This document shows, piece after piece, positions 20,142 through 27,321 of a DNA stretch of 38,205 bases. Positions within the stretch are counted from its first letter, which is position 1; each line of letters begins with the position of its first letter. Location of the stretch: contig JAQTNF010000002.1 of the NCBI GenBank assembly GCA_028713995.1, positions 81,028 through 119,232 of the forward strand. The letters are read 5' to 3'. The notes below the pieces were generated by a model that ran no database searches, had not been told where the DNA came from, and saw nothing but the letters and a program-made list of their open reading frames with translations. The DNA is from Deltaproteobacteria bacterium (GTDB taxonomy: Bacteria > Myxococcota_A > Polyangia > JAAYKL01). The translations under genes and the position numbers were made by a program.

Positions 20142-21172
20142 TGCCCGATTGTGAGCTCCAGCGCGAGGTCGCCATTCCAAGTCCCTCCATGTGGGATCGG
20201 ATCCAGAACGAGATCGATTTCCCTCTCGCGGTTTTGATAAGTCTGACAGGGCGCTGCCCGCTCTCGTGCGGCCATTGCTACATACCCCAAGAGGTCAAGC
20301 CAGAGCGACTGGGGACCGCGGAGCTCCTGCACCTGCTCGACGAGCTCGTGGCCGGCGGCACGTTGCGTGTCACGTTCACGGGAGGAGAGCCGGCGGTGCG
20401 CTCGGATCTCGTGGCGCTGGTGGCGGCTGCGGCAAAACGGCGGTTTGCCGTCGGCCTCAAGACGAGCGCCTTTCTTTTCGACGAGAAGAGGATCGAAACG
20501 CTGTGGAATGCAGGCCTTTCCGAGATGAATGTCAGCCTCTATCACCCGGAGGCGGCGGAGCACGATCGATTCGTGGGCGCAGAAGGGGCCTTTGCGAGAG
20601 CGGTTGGCGCGCTTCGCATGTTTCAAGCGCTGGGTGGCCGCGTGAGGGCAAGCATCGTCGCGATGGATTGGAATACCGCTGCCATTCCCCGCTTGTTGGA
20701 TTTCTGTGAAGGCGTCGGTCTATCGTACGGCGTCGACATACGAGTGACACGACGTCTCGATGGCACGGCGGAGCCTTTTCGCCATCGTGCATCGGGAAGC
20801 ATGCTCGCAATGCTGCTCGACGACCAACGGATCACGAGGCACAAGCCATTTCCTCGCCCGGCGACCGCCGACATTTGCGACGCGCGCCATGGCTGTTACG
20901 TCAATCCCGACGGCGCTATCTGGCCGTGCCCCAACCTGCCGCTGTTGCTGGGCAATATTTTCGAGAGGCCGTTCGCGGAAATCTGGCGCGATTCCGAAGG
21001 GCGGCGGCGGTTGAAGGAACTCCGCTGGGGTGACTCGGAGCGTTGCCGAGATTGCCAGATGGCCGAATCGTGCGAGCGTTGCCCTGGAGAGGCTTGGCTC
21101 GAGCATGGCAATCTTAACGAGCCCGCGACAACCGACTGTGAGCTCGCGCGTGTCTACTCAGCCAAACGCTAG
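20141..21172 (+). CDS. Radical SAM/SPASM peptide-modifying enzyme
   Basis: The 343-residue enzyme has the radical SAM motif CPLSCGHC (Cys39, Cys43, Cys46, CX3CX2C) and a GGEP stretch at 81-84. Its C-terminal SPASM domain has eight cysteines (246, 252, 263, 302, 305, 311, 314, 333) that can bind auxiliary iron-sulfur clusters. CYVNPDGAIWPCPN and LGNIFERPFAEIW are typical of SPASM proteins acting on peptides. It probably acts on the small peptide encoded upstream, using the PqqD-like protein. The chemistry (C-C, thioether or other cross-link, epimerisation) cannot be read from sequence. The ATG overlaps the stop of the preceding gene by one base. Confidence 0.93.
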   Translation: MPDCELQREVAIPSPSMWDRIQNEIDFPLAVLISLTGRCPLSCGHCYIPQEVKPERLGTAELLHLLDELVAGGTLRVTFTGGEPAVRSDLVALVAAAAKRRFAVGLKTSAFLFDEKRIETLWNAGLSEMNVSLYHPEAAEHDRFVGAEGAFARAVGALRMFQALGGRVRASIVAMDWNTAAIPRLLDFCEGVGLSYGVDIRVTRRLDGTAEPFRHRASGSMLAMLLDDQRITRHKPFPRPATADICDARHGCYVNPDGAIWPCPNLPLLLGNIFERPFAEIWRDSEGRRRLKELRWGDSERCRDCQMAESCERCPGEAWLEHGNLNEPATTDCELARVYSAKR

Positions 21173-21194
21173 TTCGGCACCGCCGAGCGCGATC

Positions 21195-22403
21195 ATGCGC
21201 TTTCCTATCGCTGACCGAGTGGCGACGGCACTCGTGGCCATGGGAGTCGCGGCCCTGGCATTCGAGGGTGTCGGGAGTTGGTCCCTCAGGGGGTTGGTGG
21301 GCGCATCGCTCTCCGACTTCTTCTTCGTGCCGGCGGCAGTATTGCTGTTGTTCACGGCTTGGCGCGAAAAGAGATGGCTTGCGACGCAGCCCGTCCTCTG
21401 GGCGATCGCGGCAATTGCCTCGTCCGGAATCCTGGCATCGCTCGTTTCCGGGCATCCTATGGACGATATCCGATACATAGCCAGGAACGGGCTCTTCGTC
21501 GTCGTGACAGCGGGCATTGCTGCACTGTCCCGGGACGGTCAGGCGAATGCGCGTATACGGGGCGGCTTCGTGGGAGCGGGTGCGGTCGCTACTGTCGTAT
21601 CTTTAGTGGGATATGGTCTGGTGCTGGCCTTTTTTAGAGACGAAGGAGGATTGAGGCCATTTGTCTTCTCGAGTGCCAATCCGGTGTTCGACGGGTGGCC
21701 GCGACTGGCCGAAACCTATGCCCATTCGCCACAGCATTTCGGCGAGTATCTCGTGGCTCTGCTGGCCGTTGCGACCTGCTGCTGGGAAGGAATTCCCACC
21801 GGCCGTTGGCGCGCGCTCCGTGGATTGATTATCGTTTTATTGTCGATCGCGTTGGTTCTCACGTTCAGCTTCGCTATCGTCGGCGGAATCGTCCCTTGCG
21901 GAGTCGCTGGAGAGGCCTGCCGCTGCGATCTTCTCGACCGAGAGCATGACGTCTATGCGGCGAAGGGAGAAGTTTGCTATCCGCAGCGATCCGCTTGGCC
22001 GAGCGGTTCGATCGAGACCGTGTACCATCAGTCCAAGAGATATGAGCTCGGCGCGTTCGCGGAGAATTCGGTGGCCGGCTTGGGACAGACGGGATATCAA
22101 ACCTACGCGGAAGAGCGCTTTCAAAGGGAGACGGGAACGTCCAATGGAAATTTCTATGGGACGACACATTCCACTTTCCCGGGTGTGTTGGCGGAAGCCG
22201 GTTCGTTGGGAGGGCTCGCCCTTGTATTTCTGGTCGCGGCCATTTCGGCAATGCGTCGAGAGAGGGTCACAAACAACGAGGGGCTTTGGTTCGGGATCGT
22301 AGCTCTTCTGGTCGTTGGAATAAACGTCGATATCCTCTCGAACAGGAACCTATGGGTGCTAGTTGGACTCCTCTTGGGAGGAGGAGGAAACCGATATGGG
22401 TGA
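21195..22403 (+). CDS. O-antigen-ligase-like polytopic membrane protein
   Basis: The 402-residue protein has many hydrophobic helices (at about 8-30, 35-50, 60-80, 90-110, 120-145, 185-210, 215-235, 335-360, 370-395) and one large hydrophilic loop (about 236-320). The segment HSTFPGVLAEAGSLGG resembles the HNxxL-x-E-x-GxxG region of the O-antigen ligase/polymerase (Wzy_C/WaaL) superfamily. The large loop has several cysteines. A GTG at 21153 is an alternative start, overlapping the radical SAM gene by 20 bases. I chose the ATG at 21195, since a membrane segment begins soon after it. It may join a glycan to a lipid or to a peptide. Its place in the cluster is only inferred from co-orientation. 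Confidence 0.65.
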   Translation: MRFPIADRVATALVAMGVAALAFEGVGSWSLRGLVGASLSDFFFVPAAVLLLFTAWREKRWLATQPVLWAIAAIASSGILASLVSGHPMDDIRYIARNGLFVVVTAGIAALSRDGQANARIRGGFVGAGAVATVVSLVGYGLVLAFFRDEGGLRPFVFSSANPVFDGWPRLAETYAHSPQHFGEYLVALLAVATCCWEGIPTGRWRALRGLIIVLLSIALVLTFSFAIVGGIVPCGVAGEACRCDLLDREHDVYAAKGEVCYPQRSAWPSGSIETVYHQSKRYELGAFAENSVAGLGQTGYQTYAEERFQRETGTSNGNFYGTTHSTFPGVLAEAGSLGGLALVFLVAAISAMRRERVTNNEGLWFGIVALLVVGINVDILSNRNLWVLVGLLLGGGGNRYG

Positions 22404-22833
22404 AGACAAGACAAGAACGTTCCTCACGAAAGGCTCGAGCATGCTGCCCACCATCCTCCCAGGCAGCCGACTGCATGTGGCCCCGGCGCGGCCCGACGAT
22501 CTGCGGCCCGGCGATGTGGCGTGCTATATCGGGCAAGGAAGCGCCGTGGTCGCTCACCGCGTGGTGAGCACTGTTGGTGGGGAGGGAAATGGTACTCTCG
22601 TCGTCAAAGGAGACTCCCAGCCGACGCCGGAGACGCTGCCGAAGAGCGCCGTCATGTACAGGGTCCTGCGCGTCGAGAACAGGTTCATCTCCTACGACAC
22701 CGACGGGATGATGGGACGCGCGTTGGCCCGGATGGCGCTCTCCGATGGAATCGCGGTGAAGGGGCTTCAATGCGCCCTTCGCACGGGAATCTCACTTGCG
22801 GTCTTTGTGAAAGGTTTTCTGCGGAGGCGATGA
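22396..22833 (+). CDS. S26 (SipW-like) signal peptidase-type protein
   Basis: The 145-residue protein has the S26/SipW-like signature: GSSMLPTILPGS with catalytic Ser15, VAHRVV with His54, and VVKGDSQPTPE. Serine and histidine fit the archaeal/ER-like Ser-His type, rather than the Ser-Lys dyad of LepB. There is no obvious N-terminal anchor; a hydrophobic C-terminal helix (about 128-142, ISLAVFVKGFL) could attach it to the membrane. A strong GGAGGAGG lies before the ATG at 22396, which overlaps the stop of the ligase-like gene by 8 bases, indicating coupling. It may cleave the modified peptide, or a pilin-like or lipoprotein partner. Confidence 0.78.
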   Translation: MGEDKTRTFLTKGSSMLPTILPGSRLHVAPARPDDLRPGDVACYIGQGSAVVAHRVVSTVGGEGNGTLVVKGDSQPTPETLPKSAVMYRVLRVENRFISYDTDGMMGRALARMALSDGIAVKGLQCALRTGISLAVFVKGFLRRR

Positions 22834-22840
22834 CGGGAGC

Positions 22841-23266
22841 CTACTTCGCCTTGCCCTTCTTGGCGGACTTGTAGGACGCCGCGTCCTTGATCTTGCCGGC
22901 CTCGAAGGCCTTCCAGTGCTTGCCACAGAAGCCCTTGCCGCGGACGAAGCGGTTCTTGCCGCAACTGGGGAATGCGCACTTGGGGTAGTTCTTGACGATC
23001 CGCTTTTTCTTCGCGGGAGCCTTGGGGGCATTGACGGCCTTGGGGGCCTTAAGGGCCTTGACGGCCTTGGGCGGCCTGCCGAGCTTCTTGCCAGTCTTCT
23101 TGCCCTTGGCCTTCGGAGGACGGCCGCGACGCACCTGGGGGGCTGCGACGCCGCCCTGCAGGGCGACGATTTCCTGGAACGTGGCGCCCTGGATCGCTTT
23201 CACGATCTCCATTGCAAATTCAGAAGCCGCCTCCTGGATGTTCGCAACCAAAATGCTCTTTGCCAT
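22841..23266 (-). CDS. AT-hook/Lys-rich protein with CX4CX11CX2H zinc knuckle
   Basis: The 141-residue protein starts with a short predicted helical region (residues 1-38, KSILVANIQEAASEFAMEIV). RRGRPPK (46-52) and LGRPPK (62-67) follow, both AT-hook-like GRP cores that bind the DNA minor groove, then a Lys/Ala/Pro-rich histone-H1-like stretch (68-93). Near the C-terminus are Cys97, Cys102, Cys114 and His117, spaced CX4CX11CX2H, a likely zinc knuckle. A Lys-rich tail ends the protein. It is probably a nucleoid or gene-regulatory protein. AAGGAGG before the ATG at 23266 decides the start. It is convergent with the peptidase-like gene, 7 bases away. Confidence 0.8.
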   Translation of the reverse strand: MAKSILVANIQEAASEFAMEIVKAIQGATFQEIVALQGGVAAPQVRRGRPPKAKGKKTGKKLGRPPKAVKALKAPKAVNAPKAPAKKKRIVKNYPKCAFPSCGKNRFVRGKGFCGKHWKAFEAGKIKDAASYKSAKKGKAK

Positions 23267-23323
23267 GCTCGATATCCTCCTTCGAGATGTTGTCGACTGC
23301 GGAAAATCTAACATGGTGCGGCG

Positions 23324-23386
23324 GAAATACCAAGAAAAATAGATAGCGGTTCCAATCTTGCAACCGGAAACCGTTGCTGGTATTTC
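23324..23386. promoter_or_regulatory. 9-bp inverted repeat in divergent promoter region
   Basis: GAAATACCA (23324-23332) and TGGTATTTC (23378-23386) are perfect inverted copies, 45 bases apart. Between them are smaller GCGGTT/AACCG arms. The arms overlap candidate promoter elements of both divergent genes (minus-strand TTGGTA-N16-TTAGAT and plus-strand TTGCAA-N17-TATTTC). A shared operator is plausible. Confidence 0.45.
23358..23386 (+). promoter_or_regulatory. Candidate promoter of the DUF6918-like gene
   Basis: TTGCAA (23358-23363) and TATTTC (23381-23386) are spaced by 17 bases. Both are only partial matches to the sigma-70 consensus. A transcript from here would have a leader of about 30 bases containing AAGAAGGAGG. 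Confidence 0.35.
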
Positions 23387-23421
23387 ATCGTGCCTGGAGA
23401 AAAAGAAGGAGGACCGTCGCA

Positions 23422-23874
23422 ATGGGAACACTTTCCGAAACATTGCTCGCAGACGACAAGCGCGGGAAGGTCATCGAGGATTCCTGCCGGCTCATAGACG
23501 GCGAGGTGGCCGCCAAGTCCGGCATCACGGGATTGCTCATCAAGGGCGGATACAAGGCGTTCAAGGCCGTCAAGCCGACGATGGTGCATGAGGCGGTCAC
23601 ATTCCTTCTCCCCGAGTTCGTAGGAGTCATGGACAGGCACTACGCCGAGTACCTGGCCGCGGAGCCGAAGAAGGAGATGACTCTCGATCGGTGGCTCGTC
23701 AGGCGCGACACGAAGGTCGCCGACGATCTCCTGGGGATTACGGACCGCATCATGGATCGCTCGAACAAGGCCGCGCTCAAGGCCATCTATAAGAAGCTCA
23801 GGCCCGTGGGGCAGCGGAACGTGAAAGAAGCGATCCCGGGCATCGGAAGGCTCATCGCGTCACACGTGAAGTAG
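23422..23874 (+). CDS. Small conserved protein, DUF6918-like
   Basis: The 150-residue protein begins MGTLSETLLADDKRGKVIED and continues with LIDGEVAAKSGITGLLIKGGYKAFKAVKP at about 25-53. This pattern I recall from DUF6918 proteins, which are of unknown function. It is helical, soluble and has no signal peptide or catalytic motif I can recognise. AAGGAGG before the ATG at 23422 decides the start over the in-frame ATG at 23374. It ends 3 bases before the convergent topoisomerase gene. Confidence 0.72.
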   Translation: MGTLSETLLADDKRGKVIEDSCRLIDGEVAAKSGITGLLIKGGYKAFKAVKPTMVHEAVTFLLPEFVGVMDRHYAEYLAAEPKKEMTLDRWLVRRDTKVADDLLGITDRIMDRSNKAALKAIYKKLRPVGQRNVKEAIPGIGRLIASHVK

Positions 23875-23877
23875 GGG

Positions 23878-24966
23878 CTACGGAAGAAACTTGTGGGGCG
23901 CCGCCAGCTTTTCCGGAAGATATGTGTCGATGACGTAGTTGAGGCCGTGCTTGGCGAGGGCCTGCTGCTCGGCGCGGACACCCATCTCCATGAGAAGGTT
24001 GAACGCATCCTGCCACTCGCGGTGGTGCTGCACGAACGGATCGTTCTTGATGGCGTCCTGGGCGCGTTTGATGTCCACTTCCTTCAGGGGGTGGGTCGGA
24101 AGCTTGTATTTCTTGATGTCCATGGGGGTGATGCCCAGAAAGCGCGCCTGCGGGACGCAGAAAAACTCGTTCACGTGCGCCGCGTTGCCTGAGCCGACCT
24201 TGAGCGTGCGGTAGATGTTGGCGATGCCGTACGGATCGCAGTCGACAAACACATAGACCGGGATGCGCTTGAAGTCGGCGAGCCTGCGTACGAAGCGGCG
24301 GCAGGCGCGGGTCGGGACGCCTCCCATGGAGATGAGGATGCAGTTGGCCTTCTTCCAGTAGGAGTGCTGTTGCAACCGCTGGTACATGCCGGCGGTCTCG
24401 ATGGCCAGGATGAACTCGGCGTCGGTCTCGAACTCCAGGTGCTCCACGTTGATGGGGATGGAATAGGCGCCGGAGCCGAACTTGGTGCAGTCGATGCGCA
24501 GCTTCTTCTTGCTGTCGCGATCGGTGTCGATCACGATCAGGTTTCCGGAGACCGCGCCGCCCTTCTCCTCCGGGATGAAGCCGAGCTGCTCGCGGTTGAC
24601 GCTGAAGTACGCCTCGATGTCCTCGATGATCATGTCGGATTCGGGCTGCTCGTCGAAGCGGCAGTCGCCCCAGTTCTTCGAGACGTAGTAGGCTTCCCTC
24701 TTGGTGGCGATGTCGTCGCCCTCCACCAGGGTCTTCGACAGGGACATCATGCGCAGGGTCTGGGCGAACGTCTTCACGGTGTTGACCGTGAGCGCCCGCT
24801 CCTTGGTCTTGCCGAGCAGCTCGAAGAAGCCGGTGCGCGGCTTGTAGACCACGTTCTGCAAGGAGCGAACGGGCATCTTGAGGCTCGGCTTGCGACCCTT
24901 CTGGATGCGGCTGTGGACGTCCTTGGCCGCGGCGACGATGGCGTCGAGGACTTTCACGTCTGGCAC
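23878..24966 (-). CDS. DNA topoisomerase VI subunit A (Spo11-like)
   Basis: The 362-residue protein carries the two domains of the TopoVI-A/Spo11 family: a winged-helix (5Y-CAP) domain with the catalytic tyrosine region TKREAYYVSKNWGD (Tyr93/Tyr94), and a Toprim domain with Glu190 (FILAIETAGMY) and VDCDPYG (Asp242, Asp244) for magnesium. The enzyme makes double-strand breaks and, with the B subunit, passes DNA through them. No B subunit is encoded next to it. The GTG at 24966 is chosen because AAGGAGATCCGC lies just before it and a promoter starts transcription near 25013; a GTG at 25014 would leave almost no leader. Confidence 0.9.
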   Translation of the reverse strand: MPDVKVLDAIVAAAKDVHSRIQKGRKPSLKMPVRSLQNVVYKPRTGFFELLGKTKERALTVNTVKTFAQTLRMMSLSKTLVEGDDIATKREAYYVSKNWGDCRFDEQPESDMIIEDIEAYFSVNREQLGFIPEEKGGAVSGNLIVIDTDRDSKKKLRIDCTKFGSGAYSIPINVEHLEFETDAEFILAIETAGMYQRLQQHSYWKKANCILISMGGVPTRACRRFVRRLADFKRIPVYVFVDCDPYGIANIYRTLKVGSGNAAHVNEFFCVPQARFLGITPMDIKKYKLPTHPLKEVDIKRAQDAIKNDPFVQHHREWQDAFNLLMEMGVRAEQQALAKHGLNYVIDTYLPEKLAAPHKFLP

Positions 24967-25019
24967 GCGGATCTCCTTCTGTCGGGGAAACCGGCTCCTT
25001 GGCCGGCCGGTCACGTCCG

Positions 25020-25048
25020 GGTGTAGGAGACACCTGTACGGATGTCAA
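25020..25048 (-). promoter_or_regulatory. Sigma-70-type promoter of the topoisomerase VI-A gene
   Basis: On the minus strand, a perfect TTGACA (25048-25043) is spaced by 17 bases from TACACC (25025-25020). Predicted transcription starts near 25013, giving a leader of about 47 bases to the GTG at 24966. Confidence 0.55.
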
Positions 25049-25119
25049 GATGACGTACCACGCATTTTCCTGGAAACTCCTGGGCGGGAACGGCCGATGA
25101 AGGGGACGAGGGACGGAAA

Positions 25120-25932
25120 TTGACGAAACGGTTTTCGAGAGCGATTCGCAACCGGACAGGGGCCACGATGGCGCTCTTGTCGGTCCTCTGCTGCGGCCCG
25201 ACGTTCGCGGCGGGCGAGCCGGAGTCGAGACCCGCACCTGAGCTCGAGCCTGCGTTCCTGTCAGGTTACGGGCGGGCGCCCGGCCGGCCGTCGTTCGAGG
25301 CGAAGCGCCACGGGTCCACGCTCGTGCTGCGCGGCGCCGTGAACGGGCCAGGAGGGGAAACGGTTGTCCAGTCGGTGTGTCTCCTGTGCACGACCGCCGA
25401 GGCGTCGACCGCCGCGCGCTCGTTGGGCGCCGACCTGGCCATGAAGGTCGGGGGGGCGGCACCGGCCCTGTTCCGTCTCGATGGTGTCGATCAGGGGACT
25501 GCGCGGCTCGACGGCCTGCCGTTCGAGGCCGCGCAATCCGCGGCAAAGGTGGAGCCCGGCCCCCACCGTCTGGAAGCTGCCGCCGATGGCACCGCACGTG
25601 CGCAGGACCTCGCGCTCGCCGCGGGCGCCGAAGTGGAGCTCGATGCAACCGACCTGCCTTTGCGGGAGACACCATGGAGGCCCGGTGTGGCTGTGCTGAC
25701 GGCGGGGCTCGGCGTGGCCGCGGCCGCCGTGGGAGGGATCTTGCTTTGGCTCGACGGACAGTGCGCGAGCCCGCGCGTGGATCATTCCGGGAATTGCGAG
25801 AACGAGCACGACCTTGTGCCTGCGGGCGCCGCGCTGATCGGGGTCGGGGCGGCCGCCATCGTCGGCGGGTTTGTGATTCTCTTTACAGGCGAAGCGCAGC
25901 AGGCGCCCCAAACCGATGAGGAGGCGAGATGA
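25120..25932 (+). CDS. Exported protein with PEGA-like region and two C-terminal helices
   Basis: The 270-residue protein begins with a signal peptide (basic MTKRFSRAIRNR, hydrophobic ATMALLSVLCC, cleavage near TFAAG). The middle (about 100-180) reads like a PEGA-type beta module (ATARLDGLPF-like, GPHRLEAAADG). Two hydrophobic helices follow at about 188-210 and 230-250, and the tail is acidic. It starts at TTG after a GAGGGACGG stretch; the ATG at 25168 would remove the basic signal region. It overlaps the next gene by 4 bases (ATGA), so both are likely one operon. Function unknown. Confidence 0.7.
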   Translation: MTKRFSRAIRNRTGATMALLSVLCCGPTFAAGEPESRPAPELEPAFLSGYGRAPGRPSFEAKRHGSTLVLRGAVNGPGGETVVQSVCLLCTTAEASTAARSLGADLAMKVGGAAPALFRLDGVDQGTARLDGLPFEAAQSAAKVEPGPHRLEAAADGTARAQDLALAAGAEVELDATDLPLRETPWRPGVAVLTAGLGVAAAAVGGILLWLDGQCASPRVDHSGNCENEHDLVPAGAALIGVGAAAIVGGFVILFTGEAQQAPQTDEEAR

Positions 25933-27248
25933 GAGGCGTGCTCCCGGGGCTGTGCGCCTTGCTCGCGCTCGCCACCGCGGCTGCACCGGCTTTCGCCGCG
26001 GACGAGGATGACGCGACGCGGATCCCGGTTCTCGGCGTGGAGGCGGGGGGTGGTCTCCAAGGGCCGGTGATGGATGCCGTGGCCATAGGGCTTGGTGTCC
26101 CGTCGCTTGGCGGCGCTCTGCTCGCGGCCCTGATCGTGCCGGCTTCGAAGGAAGCCGCGAAGACGGGTGACGCGCGGGCGCGGCTCGCGCAGGGCGAGGA
26201 GGATTTCTACGCCGGTCGCTTCGAGCAGTCGCGCTCCGTGCTTGACGGGCTCGTCTCGGATGTCGAGCGCTCGGCGCTGACATTCGCCCGCGATCCCGGA
26301 TTGCGCGAAGTCGTTTTCCGCGCCCGCATCTACCTGGCTCAGATCGCCCACAGGGACGGCGACAACCTGGAAGCCGAGCGCGATCTGGCCGGCGCGGTTC
26401 GGCTCTACCCGGAAATGGAACCCGGTCCGACCGACTTTCCGCCCTGGGTCTGCGAATCCGCTGCCCGCCTCGAGCGCGAGGCTGCGGCTTTTGTCGGGGT
26501 GCTTCGGATCCGAATTCCCGCGGGGTGCCGCGCGATCGTGGACGGCAGGGACATGGGCGCAAGGGGCGAGATCAGCGGCCTGTCGCCGGGTCCGCACGCG
26601 GTGCAGGCCAGGTGCGGCAACCGGATCGGGCCGCCGGGATTGGTGGAGGTCGGCGAGACGGCGCAGGAGTTCGAGCCGGCCGCGCTCGAGCATTGCGCGG
26701 TCATGGAGCGTGACGACGGCTTGAGGCTCGTCGCGGACGACGGCGCTTCGGACGCGGAGATCGCCGGAGACGCGGCCATTCTGCTCAGGACGAGCGGCCG
26801 CGCACGATCGGTTGTGGTCGTTTCGAGGCCCCATGGCATGGACGTATGGCTCGTGGATATCGGCTCGCGCCGCATCGTGCGCCGGGCTGTCGCGCCGTCG
26901 GGAGATGCGGAGGCCGTGGCAACGGCTGCGGGCGTTCTCGGTCGGGACATCGGGGAAGGGGCGGCGCGCGCGCGGGACGCGGAGGCGAGCGCCTGGTACC
27001 GGGACGGCCTGGCCTGGGGGCTCGTCGCGGGCGGCGTGGCGGCGCTTTCGGCCGGCTTCGCGCTCGGCCAGGTCTATGGGAGCCCCTCCAGGCAGGAGGC
27101 GTGGACATGGGCCCTGTTCGCGGCAGGCGGCGGTCTCGGAGCCACGGGGCTTGCGTTGTTCGTGGTGCCCGGCGCATGGCCTGCGAACGACGTCGGCGCG
27201 TCCGGCGGCCCGGTCGCGATCGTTGCGGTCGGCGCCGTGGATTTCTGA
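25929..27248 (+). CDS. Exported TPR/PEGA-like protein
   Basis: The 439-residue protein has a clear signal peptide (LCALLALATAAAPAFAA). After a Gly/Ala-rich membrane-like stretch (about 45-70) come TPR-like helices (about 80-170, ARARLAQGEEDFYAGRFEQSRSVLDGLV as one repeat). A PEGA-like segment (about 195-235, LRIRIPAGCRAIVDGRDMG) follows, then a middle domain of unknown fold and two C-terminal hydrophobic helices (about 365-415). It shares this architecture of PEGA plus paired helices with the preceding gene, whose stop it overlaps by 4 bases. It probably acts at the cell envelope. No enzyme motif was seen. Confidence 0.72.
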   Translation: MRGVLPGLCALLALATAAAPAFAADEDDATRIPVLGVEAGGGLQGPVMDAVAIGLGVPSLGGALLAALIVPASKEAAKTGDARARLAQGEEDFYAGRFEQSRSVLDGLVSDVERSALTFARDPGLREVVFRARIYLAQIAHRDGDNLEAERDLAGAVRLYPEMEPGPTDFPPWVCESAARLEREAAAFVGVLRIRIPAGCRAIVDGRDMGARGEISGLSPGPHAVQARCGNRIGPPGLVEVGETAQEFEPAALEHCAVMERDDGLRLVADDGASDAEIAGDAAILLRTSGRARSVVVVSRPHGMDVWLVDIGSRRIVRRAVAPSGDAEAVATAAGVLGRDIGEGAARARDAEASAWYRDGLAWGLVAGGVAALSAGFALGQVYGSPSRQEAWTWALFAAGGGLGATGLALFVVPGAWPANDVGASGGPVAIVAVGAVDF

Positions 27249-27321
27249 GAACCGGGACGCCCGCGGCATTGAATCCGCGCCCCGTGAGGGGATAAGCTCG
27301 TGCGCATCGGAGGCACCTCGT

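Noticed and set aside
18815-21172. A lasso-peptide cluster
   Set aside because: No asparagine-synthetase-like cyclase (C protein) or transglutaminase-like protease (B2) is encoded nearby, although the YxxP motif and HprK-like kinase are lasso-like.
24967-25014. GTG at 25014 as start of the topoisomerase VI-A gene
   Set aside because: It lies at the predicted transcript start; the GTG at 24966 has a strong ribosome-binding site.
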